Source: Massospora cicadina (Eukaryota; Entomophthoromycota; Entomophthoromycetes; Entomophthorales; Entomophthoraceae). Taken from it: 64,000 bases of DNA. The DNA lies in contig JAKSZP010006612.1 in assembly GCA_022478985.1 (NCBI GenBank), positions 186,001 through 250,000 of the forward strand, given 5' to 3'. The first letter of the stretch is position 1; every line of letters begins with the position of its first letter. This document shows positions 33,624-45,900 of the stretch, in pieces. The translations under genes were made by a program, and so were the position numbers. The notes under the pieces are model-generated. The model was not told the origin of the DNA, did not search any database, and saw nothing but the letters and a program-made list of their open reading frames with translations.

Positions 33624-35010
33624 TGTCATGATAGTGGCAAATTAAGTATAGACCAGCCTGACAGTCTGGATGCTAAAGCACTCAAATGGAAAGCTTAATG
33701 CCAGAGGAACTGCTACTTATACAACTTTTATTTGAGATGGAAGGGATTTTGCCAGTGAGCGCCAATAGGACATCATTAAGAAAATAAACCTGGAAACAAA
33801 CCAGACAATCATGGCCCCAGGGCCCGCAAGTTTGGGAGTTTGGAAAAATTGAATTGGGATGGGTGGTTTGAATCTTGTCATTGAAAAAATAAGGATTTTT
33901 GTAAGTATTTTTATTGGATTTTAAAAATTAGAAAATCAATTATCGATTTTCACAGTGTGTTACAACTGCATAAATAGACGATTGGTTTAGGAAATATCTT
34001 AGAAAAACCTTGGGATAAAGGCCCTCAAGATTTGACCTAACTTGGCAAACTTCAAGCAAAGGGGGGGATAAATCTACTTTATCCAACTTCATGTTTTTTG
34101 GCAGCAGACCAAGTCACTGTCAGTTTGTCCTTGTATGCCCAAATTGCAGTTTTACTACATTTCTGATATTTAGCGTAATGGCTTTTATCCCAACAGGTGA
34201 CAGGAACCTCCAAAGGCTAACTCATGTAGGGGCGGACCAAAGTGGTCATAAATGGGTTTGGGATACCCAACCTGCCTGCGCCTGGTCACTTTTGTGCCCA
34301 TTCAGCCAAGCAAGATGCATTAAACAATGATTCCAAATATTGAGGGGAGGGTTTTGGCTAGTGGCAATTTTCACCTTTGACTCAGCATTAAGGACATTCG
34401 TCATAGAAGATACATGCCCATCAGGCTTTGTCTCCAATGTTTTGAGGTAAGTTTCAAATTTGTGACAACATTCCCTAATGGAACATTGCCAATGGCAAGT
34501 TTAACTGAGGATTTGACACTTGAACATTCATCAAGGAATGTATACGCCCTGTGGGCTTTGTCCCCAATGTTTTGATGGAAGGTTTGAATTAATGATAATG
34601 TTTTCCTATGGCCTGATGCTATTGGCGAGTTTTGCCAAGAATTTGACACATGATTCTTTATTTATTGAATGTGTGAGCCTTTCAGTCTTCACCAAGGGTT
34701 TAGGGCTTTCAGGCCTTGATTTCAAGAGCTCGTTGCTATCAATAACATTGTACCCTTTAGACCCATGGAATTGGTGGCAAAGATCTATTTTGGCACATAT
34801 TTCCTCAATTTGCTGTACTAATTCGATGGTGGCAATTGTGGGGACAGGTAGTGGAATTTTCAAGGAAAAGATGGTAACCCATCGCTCATCTACCACATGT
34901 GTGAGATCACCCTGTGAGACAAGAGGTACTGCTGCCCTTTTTGGAATCTTTTTTGTAGGGAATGGGAACACCGCCTGGTCTAGGCAGAGGAGATGCTCTC
35001 CAGGCTTACA
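33624..35010 (-). repeat. C 3' LTR (1387 bp)
   Basis: On the plus strand it runs TGTCATGATAG to GGCTTACA. The next bases, TTACCCTCCCTTTTTGCC, are the polypurine tract read on the minus strand (GGCAAAAAGGGAGGGTAA). An imperfect direct repeat with a period near 130 bp (ACATTC...GGCTTTGT...) lies at about 34394-34650. Confidence 0.9.
34606..34971 (-). other. Open frame in the C 3' LTR (121 codons)
   Basis: A minus-strand frame with HVVDERWVTI, LKIPLPVPTI, QQIEEICAK and HGSKGY. The other LTR keeps a 134-codon frame (40577-40981) with the same blocks although the LTRs differ at roughly 15-20% of positions here. Frame differences in the middle compensate each other. It starts about 115 bp from the LTR end, as the DQRWV block does in family B. 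Function unknown. Confidence 0.35.
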
Positions 35011-35637
35011 TTACCCTCCCTTTTTGCCAAAGGGAGGGGGGCGCCAACATTGGGGAACTGAGTGAGGGCCACATTTTTGTGGGCCTTAGCAACTTGATCT
35101 CCATCAAGCCAACAATCTTTGGGGGGAAGGAGGGCTTCTGGGTGAGTGGCATGGATAGCCTTGACCAGCTCAAGACAGTTGGCACAACCTTGGGCATGGA
35201 CCCAACTGTTCTCATAGGCTGTATAGCCTTTCCACGTGATGAGATATTGGAAAGATTGCTGAGATTTTTACATGAAGTCAAAATGCCCTCCATTTCAGCC
35301 TCCTCTTCATCCTCAATTACTTAGGCTCTGGATCTGAGGGGATCGCCCCCTTGAACGAGGATAACTGAGACACATGGAAGACTGGGCGTTGCTTCCAGTG
35401 GTGTGGCAATTTCACACGGAAAACGCACTTACCCAAACCTTCTTCCACCAAGTGGGGACCTGAGTGTTTACTTGCAAACTTATTTGAGGAAACTTGCATG
35501 CGCAAATGGTGCATGTCAAGAGTAAGATATGAACTCACCTTAATTTGTGAGCTGGGAGTCACTTCAGATCTGCAAACCACTTGTAGTCGCTTATAGTCTT
35601 GGTTAGATGCTCCCAAACCAAGGAATGCATGGCCCAA
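35011..35637 (-). pseudogene. C integrase tether and chromodomain
   Basis: 35317-35637 gives the tether (LGASNQDYKRLQVVC, GPHLVEEGLGKCVFRVKLP, VFHVSQLSSFKG). After a frameshift a chromodomain follows (about 35150-35290: QYLITWKGYTAYENSWV), with a tail ending in the polypurine tract. The aromatic and acidic residues of the chromodomain fold are retained. It places C in the chromovirus group, as for B. Confidence 0.8.
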
Positions 35638-36460
35638 ATATTCTGGGCATTATTAGAGGAGGCTCATCTTGGGTCAAAGGCATAAGCCAACTGTAAATGA
35701 AGGGTTGTACCTCAAGGTCGCTTCATATGAGAAAAATCCAGTGGAGGCATGCATTCCATTATTATATGTGAACTGAGTGAGGGGAAGGTCATCAGCCCAT
35801 ATATCCTGAGTGGCTGCAGCGTAGCACCGCAGGTACTGTTCCAGGATTTGATTAACCTGTTCAGTTTGTCCATCTGACTGGGGATGGTATACAGTGGAGC
35901 GACAGGGCATAATATTCAAGATTGCCAAAAGCTCATTCCAAAATCATGCCGTTAACTGAGGCCCGCGGTTGCTAACAATCTCCTGTTGGAGACTGAACAT
36001 TGAGAACACATGGCGCATGAAGAGGCGGACTGTTTCCTCAGAAGTAATAATGGAGAAGCATGGGATGAATAGGGAAAATTTTGTGAAGCAGTCATTAACC
36101 ACCATCACCGCTGAAAAACACATTGGAACTGAGAATTTCAACAATAAAATCCACGGACACCAATGTCCATGGATTCTCTGCCTGCTTTAAGTGGTGAAGC
36201 AGAGCATTCTTCCCATACCAATTGGACTATTATGCCTGCAAGTTACACAGTCTGTGATCCAAGATGGAACATCCTTTAACAATCCGCCCAATTATAGGTA
36301 CGCTTGATCAAGTCAATACATTTCTTGTTTCCTGGATTTCTGATCACAAGAGGATCATGATGAGCCTGGATCACTTTGGCAGAAAGGAGGGGAGGAATTT
36401 AAACCTGCAACCGAAATTGAAAGAGACTATCAGCAAGAGAATACAATGAATGTTTTTAAG
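35638..36460 (-). pseudogene. C integrase core, active site damaged
   Basis: 35944-36144 has MVVNDCFTKFSLFIP, where the first Asp is kept but shifted in context, then QEIVSNRGPQLTA, in which the second catalytic Asp of SDRG is Asn (a G to A change). 35674-35928 supplies STVYHPQSDGQTEQVNQ with the catalytic Glu and TYNNGMHASTGF. Separate frames show at least one indel between the second Asp and the Glu. Confidence 0.8.
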
Positions 36461-38000
36461 CGGGAAGGGACAGCTGTGCCAGAAGATTCATACCTTCCGC
36501 ACAAGCTGTTTGTGCTGCCAAAACCTGAGAATGTAAGGGCGCATCCAGGGCTAGATATACTGCTGAAACCACAGGAGGTACAATGGACAAGATTCAGGTG
36601 AAGGGGAATGACTGTGACAAGGTCCACTGTATCTGAGTCTGCTTAGCAATGCGCAGAATTGCAACTAAGGAAATCAGGAAGAACATTAAATTCTCCTTTT
36701 ATAATTCATATTTGAAATTAAAACTGCACAAACTTCTAGTAGATTTGGGCCTGCTGGTGTGCCAACTTCTGTGGCTTGCAGAAATAAAGAGGGGCTTGAT
36801 TAACTGTTTGCACTGTTAACTCATGCTGAGTGCCCTACAAGAGATATCGCTAGTGGGTCAATGGTCATGCCACAGCTGCTAGCTCTTTTCATAGATGGCT
36901 CAGGATTTTTCAATGGGAGGGAATTTGTGAGAAAAATAGGCGAACAGTTGATCCAACACATTGTGCTCCTGAAGCAATACAGCCCCAACTGCAACTGTTG
37001 AATTTAGATTTACTTCAGAAAGCTGGTTCTTCTTCTGCGGTATGGTGGAGTTTCAAATATCTATTGTATGATGACAATAGACTAAATAGTGATTATAGTC
37101 CAAGATATAACTCAATGGTAATAGCACTTCAGGTTTGTACCTCCTGTCATTACTTGGATGATGGCATGCTGCCCTGATCTTATTGATCCCAAGTAAATTC
37201 TCGACTTAATACAACTTAAAGTATTAAACACAAAATGCTTATAAGTTAAACTATAAACTAATGGTAATAGTTGATTGTCCTTTATTAGTACCAACTTGGA
37301 GATAATTTATACAGTTCGATGTTCACCACATCTTACCCATGACATCTCATTTTCAATGGAACTTTACCAGAGGAACACATAAAATGTTTGTTTGAGGGTC
37401 TACAATCCTTCAACTCAGGGCATCTCGCATGGCCTCAGGGTCAGTGTAAGTTTGTCAATATTCTCAAGACAGCATTTCAGATGCATCTACAAATAGCTGA
37501 ACTGATTCTCTTTCCAGTGATTGGCAGCACATACCAAGGCAATTCATACCACTAGTTAGTAATTAATTCAATCAAAAACTCAACTGACATTTAAAACTAA
37601 TTTTGACATAGACCAACAAAGCCCACGTGCCTGAGTCATTAAGTTGATACTTTGTATTAAGTCCAACCTAACCAACAAAGCCCTTGAGCCCGTGTCATCA
37701 TAGTCAAATATTATTAAGTAAAATTATTAGGCCACTAATCCCAAGTTTGGATATACTTAGGATATTTTTGGTTTATAATACTGACAATTTATATCCAGTC
37801 AACCATTCAACAGCAACAGATGATGCATCACATGATAATACATAGGGTTTGGAGGGGTCCACATGTTTTAGGATGGGAGGCGACAAAAACACCTCTTTGA
37901 TTGACTTGAATGCCTGTTGGTATCCAGGCCTCTAATGAAAGGGAATGTTCTTACATGTAAGTGTATGAAGTGGGGCGGCTAACTGGAATAAGACGGGAGA
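36461..38000 (-). pseudogene. C RNase H remnant
   Basis: The start of RNase H is visible at about 37800-37990 on the minus strand: IKEVFLSPPILKHVDPSK, then LSCDASSVAVEW with the first acidic residue. The remaining 1.3 kb down to the integrase shows no continuous frame; one 65-codon stretch at 36430-36627 is unassigned. This region is the most decayed part of C pol. Confidence 0.55.
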
Positions 38001-38940
38001 GAATTTCTTTAAGAATATATATTGCCCAAGAAGCTTCTTGATTCCTTTTGGGTCATTGGAGTTGGCCATTTGTGGATGGCGTCCAAATTATAAGGGGGGA
38101 TGTCGTAACAACCTTTAAGATGAGATTTCCCAAGAAGTGACTTCCTTCTGATAAAACACGCATTTTGAAGGCTTGAAAAACAGGCCGCCTTATGTAAGGC
38201 AACCATAACTGCTTACAAGACTTTTGCATGTTGTTTGAAAGTAGGAAAGTGTACCTAGATATTGTTGGTATATGTGACTGTGCAAGTGAACCGGAGATCA
38301 CCCAACACTGTTGATCATCCTTTGGATTGTGGCTGGCACATTCTTTAGGCTGAAAGGCATCGCTCAAATTTGGAATATGCCTCATTTTATTCAGATTGCA
38401 GTAAGCCATTCCCGACCTTACTTCACCCAAATCTGAATGAAGGCAATAACAAGATCAAGTTTTGAGAACACATGCAATTTGGCAATCACTTGGCAATTGT
38501 CTGTTCCAAAGGTAGAGGGTAGGGCTCGTGGATTTTTATCTTATTAAGGTGACCTTAATCCATGCAGGGACAAAGGGAACCATTGGACTTTCTTAGAAAT
38601 GATGATGGGAGAGGCAACCGGAAAAGTTTCTTTAAACAACAAACCCTTCTTGTGCATGCCATCCAAACATGCGTTGAGGGCAGGCTCCTCTTCTGTTGTA
38701 TGCATTTACATTGGGCAGTTGATGTTCATAACCAGCACTATTATCCAAAAATACAATTTGAATTCTGTATGTGGGGGAAGGAGGTCCATTTTTCTTGGAG
38801 TCAGATATACTTTGATAACTCATCAACAATTCTGGAAAATCCAATGGGAGGTCCGTAGGGGAGACAAGGGAAGTAATCAAATTATGACCATGAGTTTTAG
38901 TAAGAGTATGTAGTAAAGAAAACTCGCCTTCCATCTATTC
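38001..38940 (-). pseudogene. C reverse transcriptase, active site lost
   Basis: The N-terminal part is at 38632-38934 (frame containing HAQEGFVV, then ASPIII and SNGSLCP in a shifted frame). The centre is at 38230-38430. The catalytic motif at about 38255-38275 reads YTNNI, i.e. both Asp of Y-x-D-D are Asn, with a stop after it. The C-terminal part at 38009-38206 has SLQNACF, LKGCYDIPPYNLDAIHKWPTPM and SFLGN. The double Asp to Asn loss is explained by two G to A transitions on the coding strand. Confidence 0.8.
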
Positions 38941-39189
38941 ATTAGAGAATGACAGCATATTAGACTCAAGGTGAATCCTTACATGCTGTAGATGCTACCA
39001 GCCCACACCCAAAAGTACTAGGAACATGAAGTTGGGCATCGCTGAAAAATGATTGCAAAAAACTGGTGAACTGAGAAGGTACTGGGCGCCATACTTTGTA
39101 TGATGGTTGGGAGGCCAACAATGCGACCATCACCACAGGACCCAAGACTTGGTCAAGTTCAAGCTGGTGGGTCAGACTCTAGGTTCATA

Positions 39190-39668
39190 AAGTTACCTAC
39201 TACTTTAGTGTCAACCAAGGCCTCAAAAAACACCTGGTGAGATCAGATACTAATTTTCATTGGCAATATAAAGTAGGCGAAATTATGTTTTTAAGAAAGA
39301 TATGGTTGCATCTGTGAATAAGGAAGAGATTGTGACAAGATTGGGGGAATAACAAGATTTGCGACAGGAATAGGTGATTTATAATCTGGAGTGCCAGATA
39401 AACTAACATGGGTGTGGGGAAGCGTCAGCTTTTAGAATCAATATGGATACTGATTTGGAGCTGGGATCTGAAACCAAGGCCACATCAGCAGCTTCAAGAA
39501 ATAAAATTGCATTTTGGAGGGTGGACTGAGCAAAAGTTGGAGACACTGAGGCATTGTGGCCATAGTAAAACTCCTTCACAACACTATTCATCTGATAGAA
39601 GATGACTACTTCTGCACCCATCTCGATGAGAAGGGTGGAAATGGCAGAAAATACTGGATGGTTGATTA
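39190..39668 (-). pseudogene. C protease and truncated leader
   Basis: At about 39195-39235 the minus strand reads EALVDTKVVGNFMN, equivalent to the retropepsin site AL.DTGAxxNFI, with Gly changed to Lys. Only about 450 bp separate it from the 5' LTR. A 145-codon frame (39403-39840) overlaps the LTR end and contains a Ser/Ala-rich stretch. Gag is therefore largely deleted, or this family carried a very short one. Confidence 0.6.
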
Positions 39669-41058
39669 TGTCATGATAACAGCAAGTTAAGTTTAGACCA
39701 GCCTGCCAGTCTGGATGCCAAAGCACCCAAATGGCAAGCTTAATTCCAGAGGCACTGCTGCTTATATAACTTTTATTTGAGATGGAAGGGATTTTTCCAG
39801 TGAGCACCAATAGGACATAAATGTGAAATAAACCTGGCAACGAACCAGGAAATTTTGGTCCCAGGGCCCGCAGGGTTAAAGTTTGGAATAATTGGATTAA
39901 ATGGGTGGTTTGAATATAGTCATTGAGAATAAAAATTTTTGGGAAACAGGATTTTATTATATTTTAAAATTAGAAAATTAGCTGTCAATTTTCTCAATGT
40001 GTTATGACTGCTTACTTAGATGTTTGATTTAGGGAATATCTTAGAAAAACCTTGGGATAAGGGCCCTCAAGATTTAATCTAACCTGGCAAACTTTGAGCA
40101 AAGGGGGAATGAAGTTACTTTAAAACGACTTCAAAATTGTTGGCAGTAGGCTGAGTCACTAATAAATTTTGACCTTAGATGCCCAAATTATGGTTTTACT
40201 GCATTTCTGACAGTTAGCATGACATCATCTTGCCTGACAGGTGACAGGAACCTCCCAAGGCTACCTTACATAGGGGCAATCTAAAGAGGTCAGAAACAGG
40301 TTCAGGATACCAAGCCTGACCCCACCCAGTTACTTTGGCATCCATTCAGCCAAGCAAGATATATTAAACGAAGATTCCATATTTTGAGGGGAGGGTTTTG
40401 GGCTAGCGGCAACATTACCAATGAATCAGCATCAAGGACATTTGTCATAGAAGATACATGCCCGTTGGGCTTTGCCCCTGATGTCTTTGAGGTAAGTTTC
40501 AAATTTGTAACAACATTCCCCAATGGCACAATGCTATCAGCAAGTAAACTAAGGATTTGACACTGGACACATTCTTCTAGGAAGGTAAACGCCTGGTGGG
40601 CTTTGTACCAAATGTTTTTGTGGCAGGTTTCAAACTGACAACAACGTTTCCCAATGGCCCAATCCCATTGGCGAGTTTTACTGAGAATTCAACACATGAT
40701 TTTACCTTTATTGAATGTGTGAGCCTGTCAGGCTTTGTTATTAAAGAGTTTAGGTCTTTCAGGCCTTGATTTAGAGGGCTTGTTGACTTTGACTTCAAAT
40801 AACCTTTAGACCCATGGGAGTGGTGGCTTACAATCTTTTTTGCACATATCTTTTCAATTTGCTGCAATAATTCAGTGGAGAAAATTGTGCGGACAGGTAA
40901 TGGAATTTTTAAGTTGAGAGTGGTTACCCATCGCTTGTCTACCACATGGGCACAACCACCATGTGAGAAAGGAGGTACCAATGCCTTTTCAGACCCTTTT
41001 TTGTAAGAACTGGAACACTGCCCAGTCTAAGCAGAGAGGGTACTCTCTTGGACTTACA
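39669..41058 (-). repeat. C 5' LTR (1390 bp)
   Basis: It runs TGTCATGATAAC to GGACTTACA and pairs with 33624-35010. Just inside it the minus strand reads TAATCAACCATCC, again without a TGG-type primer site. The 130 bp internal direct repeat is present here too (about 40438 and 40569). Confidence 0.9.
40577..40981 (-). other. Open frame in the C 5' LTR (134 codons)
   Basis: Counterpart of the frame at 34606-34971, with HVVDKRWVTT, LKIPLPVRTI, LLQQIEKICAK, HGSKGY and DRLTHSI. It adds a C-terminal PLGNVVVSLKPATKTFGTKP block that recurs at 40302-40529 (PLGNVVTNLKLTSKTSGAKP), so the 130 bp DNA repeat encodes a repeated peptide. Confidence 0.35.
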
Positions 41059-41415
41059 ATTCTGAGATGACTTGGAATTATTCAATTTCAATTTTTGGGA
41101 TGTTCTGGATTTGTGCCCACTTGAGGGTAACATTCAACTTGTAGTCTCTTAAGTTATCCAGTGGAAACATTGCTTCTCATTCTGAGGTTTTGTTAAATCA
41201 GCTAATTGTTATTTTACCCCAAGAGTCTAAGGCTTTAGATTGAATCTAAGGAGTTTTTCCATTATTGGTCTTAGCATCACTATTATATAATTTATCAAAA
41301 CAATAAATTTGGGGTATTTGATAAGATATCTTAGAGTAGTCTTATTTATTGAGACTTTTGAAGGGATTGCACGGTCTATATTCTTTTTAAGGTTCCTATT
41401 ACTAAATATCTAACA
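41059..41415 (-). repeat. A2 5' LTR, right part
   Basis: It resumes the family A LTR after element C (TGAGATGACTTGG matches TGAGATGACATTG at 26554) and ends TATCTAACA, followed by the CCATT duplication of A2. It also shows the empty site for SINE copy 1 at 41176-41205. Confidence 0.8.
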
Positions 41416-41420
41416 CCATT

Positions 41421-41809
41421 TAATAATCATGACATCAAAGATAAATTTGTATTTTGCTATTATGCAGTTGTGCAGAGTTATCAACTTTAGGAGTTCATTG
41501 GCAAGATACAATGTAAAGGGATCACACAGCATAATAAGGGTTTGTCCACTGATTCAGATAAAGATAATACTTTTAAAAAAAGTAGTTTTATAGCCTTTAG
41601 ATAGTTTATCTGATATTCAATTATAATAAATTTATATATGAACAAAATTTAGCTATATACATATTTTCTTGGGTATTATCAGTATGATATATTTTTTAGT
41701 AATGTCAATTTAAGCATATTTTTTGGTACTTTATTGCAAAAATGTTTATGCTTTTTATCTTAAAGGTGTTTTATTATGACATTTAAATATTACTAGAAAT
41801 ATGAACTAC
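41421..41809. other. Right part of the interrupted hAT-like repeat, then AT-rich DNA
   Basis: The first roughly 65 bp continue the repeat begun at 25965. The rest is AT-rich with nothing recognisable. Confidence 0.4.
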
Positions 41810-42968
41810 ACCTTAAATTGGTGATTCCCAAAGTAGTATGTACTTACCCCCAAGGTTCCATGGAGCCACTAAGGGGCCTATGGCAATTAAAAATTAATTT
41901 GGGGTTCATTACAGACCATTTTAAGAATTAGCAAATTATTTTTATCTTATGTCAACAATTAACATTTAAGATATCAAAAAAAACTATAAACTTTGTTAAT
42001 ATGTAATTGTGTACAGTTATCTTACTTGAGGTCTGTTGGACTTCACCTTAGTTTATGTGAATTTTTAAATTTAGGGTTATGATATATTAATTAACGTTGA
42101 CTTTACTGTTATAATATTGACATCAGTTTATATATACTATTCATTATTGATTGAAGTTACAGCCTATTTTTATTATTATAATTTATCTACCAATTTTTTA
42201 TCAGGCCCAACACCCAAAAATCACTAATATTCTTAATTTTCAAGCCCTTATCAAATTCCCACAATAACGCTGAGTTTAAGACCTAATGAACTCTGGATAA
42301 ATTACTCTGTTAGTGCTCCACTACCCCAATGAGATAAGGAAGAATGTCTGAGCCAAGTTACTATTCAACTTAATATTAGGCCTGAGGATGTATTCAGCAT
42401 TTAACTCGTCTAATAACCTCATTTACCACCTCACGCCACATATTATTACTTATCACCTTTGGCTTCCTAATAGCAGATAATGAAAAGCACTTAATTGTGT
42501 TACCATTATTTGTCTCATTACAACCTTAAACAAGGAATACTGATCTATTCTAACTCTGAATCTGGACTGTGTCATTGCCCCCTGCATTTCTAAATCTCCT
42601 TCAGCCCTCACATGTTATATTCACCTACCACCTATCACATTACTAATTTTCTCTTAATTCTTTAGATAGTACTAATCTATTCATCAATAAAATACTTTTT
42701 TGAACTATAAATTATTTTTTATTTAAAGTCCATTTCTCTAGGGCTGAAGAAATATTTCCAGCTAAAAGGCTTTATAAAACCTCTGAAACTCTAGAGAACG
42801 TTAAGTTTCACCCAAGTTATCCTGCCTGGAACCTTTAAGTAGCTAATCAACCAGTCATTTACCCTCAAATTGTTTCAAAGAGAGTTTAAAGCTGATAGGG
42901 TCCATTAGCAAAAATATGCAATGCAAAGGAGTTTATTTGCTAAATAAAGTTTAGGAACCACTATTCTG
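41810..42968. mobile_element. hAT-like non-autonomous repeat, second copy
   Basis: The left end has GTGATTCCCAAAGTAG and the right end, reversed, GTGGTTCCTAAACTTTA, a roughly 17 bp imperfect inverted pair. The left 200 bp are shared with 25965-26150 plus 41421-41485. No transposase frame is visible and no convincing 8 bp duplication was found, so the exact ends are uncertain. Confidence 0.35.
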
Positions 42969-45900
42969 GGCAATTTTTTTATTTAGTTTTTATTCTCTTT
43001 GTGTAATTTTCTTAGCATAGCATGTTATAATTAAGTTTTAAGCTGTTATAAAAAATAAGAAATGGACTTACTAAAGCATTCACTTAGTATCAGTACTATA
43101 TTTTGTCAAATTCTTTTATATAAAATAAAAATACATTTATATGTGTCAAATAATTATGATATAAAAAATTTAATACATATACTAGATGCTTAGTTATCCA
43201 AAGTATACATAATCAGCTACATATAATGAAAAACTTTTTATATACAATAAAAAGTTTAGTGCAAGTTAATAATTAATACTTTTCTATCCAACTGTTTTTT
43301 CTTAGAAATTACTTATATTATTATAAATTTAATTTTTGCTACCACAAAAAAACTAAATTAGTACTATAACTTTAATTTTAAATCAGTATTATTTTTTCTA
43401 ATTATTTATATATATGAATTGTTGAACTTTATTATGTGTCAATAGTTAAGAGTTTAAGTTTTTTATTACTATTAAATATGTAAATTAATATTAATCTGAG
43501 AACTTAGAATTGTATATTATTTACATAAACAACTGTTATAATATAGTGTATGTCTTAATTAGTATAATTTAATATTAACTATTTTTATATGCTTATAGAA
43601 GGTTGTGCATATAGTTTTTATCTTTAAGTTAAATAATAAAAATATTAAATTTTATAGCATTTTTTATTTTACTGAAGTAATATGAAAAAAATTCAACCAA
43701 AGAAGTTAACAAAACTTGCAAATTTCTCAAAAGTTATTTATAATATATATAAGTTTTATATCTGTATTTTGTGATATTTTATATTTTTAGCTTAAACTTT
43801 TATATTTAGATATAATGGTAGGTTACTAATTTTTAGGCAAGTATGTTTAATTAATAATATATATCATATCCCTATTATAATTTAATATAAAGCAAGGTTA
43901 ACCCTAAGGTAAAGTATTTTTAATGCTTTTTAATATTAAAACACACAATAAATTTGTTTAAATAAAAAAGGTAAATAAAAAACTATAATTATATCTTTTT
44001 TTATTTCTGTTGTGTTATAGCTAACTCTAAGATAATTACTTAGTATGTTTAGTAGAGGATTAATAATTAAAAATGGCTTCTAGAAATTCCTGAAATCACT
44101 TGTGATATTATTACTTATAGAATTGAATTTATCTCTTTAGCCTTAAATTACATCTTGAGAGTGCGCTTATGCATCTACTTAAGACTTATTATGCTTTAAA
44201 TGAAGCTTTGGTAGCTTTAAAAGGAACCATCTAATTATTTTTCACCCACCTTTATGTTATAAATTGAGTTACCACTTAAAAATAATGTAATGAAATAAAT
44301 TTAACTTTCTAAAAAGTTCTTTTTGCTTCAAATTCTATTTTTTATCTTTATAACAAAATCATGAAGTATGCTTTCCTCAGTTTTAACTTCATAAGTAAAA
44401 TTTATATTTAAAAGAAACCAATTTTGTCAGCTAAATTGGGTGCTGGACAAAAGTTTCCCCAAAGCTTCCTCGCCTTCTGATATGGCTTCCTAGGCTATTA
44501 GCTAGGGTGCCACATTAGGATTTTTTTATATGATAATCCCTTTCTTTGGCTCATTTGCAAATAAAGATGCATGGTGGCACACCTTTTGGGTTGTGCACCA
44601 CTATTACTAAAAATGAACCAATATTGTAAAATAAATCTATAATTAATTTTTATTTTATACAAATTAGTCTAAATGGTAGGCTATCTACCCTGATGCATTA
44701 ATTAGATGTTATCCGCAAAAAATCTACCAATTTTAGGCTAATCACTGTTGAAATTTGACCCACTTTCAGAAGGCAGGCTTTTGGAGTTTGCTTTGTAGTC
44801 CAACATATAGGATGAATACATTAAATTAAGTATATGATAGAAGTTAAAAATCCTCCTTTTATTAGAATATTTGGGACCTTTTATAGGGTCAATAATAATT
44901 AATATAAATAAAAAAGTTGATTTTCTTGAATCTAATAATGAAGATATCAATCAATCATAATACTAAATAAAGAAATATAAAACAAGGTTGCTATAAAGCA
45001 CTTGATAGATTTAGATAGGAATATTTTATCCCAAAATGGATAGGACATCATCCTATAAGGATCTAGAGCCTTTGGTGAATTATCATTTGTACCCTATTAG
45101 GCTTTTAGCATAATGCCCTGAGACTTGGCCTTAATGGAAGTATTGAGGTTTATTCCAGGATAAGGCTTAACCTTAAAAGGGTAAAATCTTGACAATCACA
45201 TGCTACATTCTTGCAACAGAAGTCATAATGGAAGTCTCACTTTTGAATACAACTAGTACAAGCCAATATACTCAAGCCTGATAATGTCTGGTACAAGCCC
45301 CATGTTAAGCTTGAAATTTTGTAATTAGCTCATTTCTTAAGTTAATTATTCTTCTATTCCAAAAGTAATTAAAGTATTACATACTAAATATTATCTATTG
45401 ATGCTTTACTTACTATATAATGTATCTTTGATATATTAGAAGTACTAAAAGAATTTAAAAGGTAGTTGAAAATCTATTTACTTTAAAGGATCAAGGGTTT
45501 TTGTTAGTAATTGTAACACATTATATTTTAATCTGTTCACTTTTCACATGTTGATCTATAAGGATGACTTATTTTTGGCCAGGAATGGCACTCATAATAA
45601 TTTAAATGCACATAGGCCGCCATTATGACCTTTTTATAATCTAAAGTCTAGTTCTAGGGTTCTCTGAGGTGTCCTTTATTTTCATTCTATCACGTGAATG
45701 TACCATATTTGTCCATCAAAATAAGTGGCTACTTTTTCAGGTCCATTTATTTGGCTGCGTGATCATATAAGTATACCTTGCAATGTGAATCATCTCTGTT
45801 TAGTGTCATTTGATAAATTAATTAAAAAATCCAAATACATTGTTGGTGTTCTTCATCTGATCCATTGTCACTGCAGAATTCATTTTACCTAAAATGTAGT

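Larger units (their letters stand above)
33624..41058 (-). mobile_element. C: chromodomain Ty3/Gypsy element inside the A2 LTR
   Basis: A minus-strand element with 1387 and 1390 bp LTRs (roughly 85% identical by eye) and TG...CA ends. The flanks are ATTCC (33619-33623) and ATTCT (41059-41063), a target duplication with one C/T change. The empty site is seen in the other A2 LTR near 26541. The interior is only 4.66 kb and lacks most of gag. RT and integrase active-site residues are destroyed. Confidence 0.9.
26151..41415 (-). mobile_element. A2: full-length family A element with nested insertions
   Basis: A minus-strand Ty3 element with a perfect 5 bp target duplication CCATT at 26146-26150 and 41416-41420. 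It holds a SINE in its 3' LTR, a second SINE in its RT, and element C (33624-41058) inside its 5' LTR. Without these it is close to the length of A1. All domains are heavily mutated. Confidence 0.9.

Noticed and set aside
34520..35324. Plus-strand ORFs of 181 and 120 codons in the C LTR and chromodomain
   Set aside because: Opposite strand to recognisable chromodomain and tether sequence; regarded as shadows.
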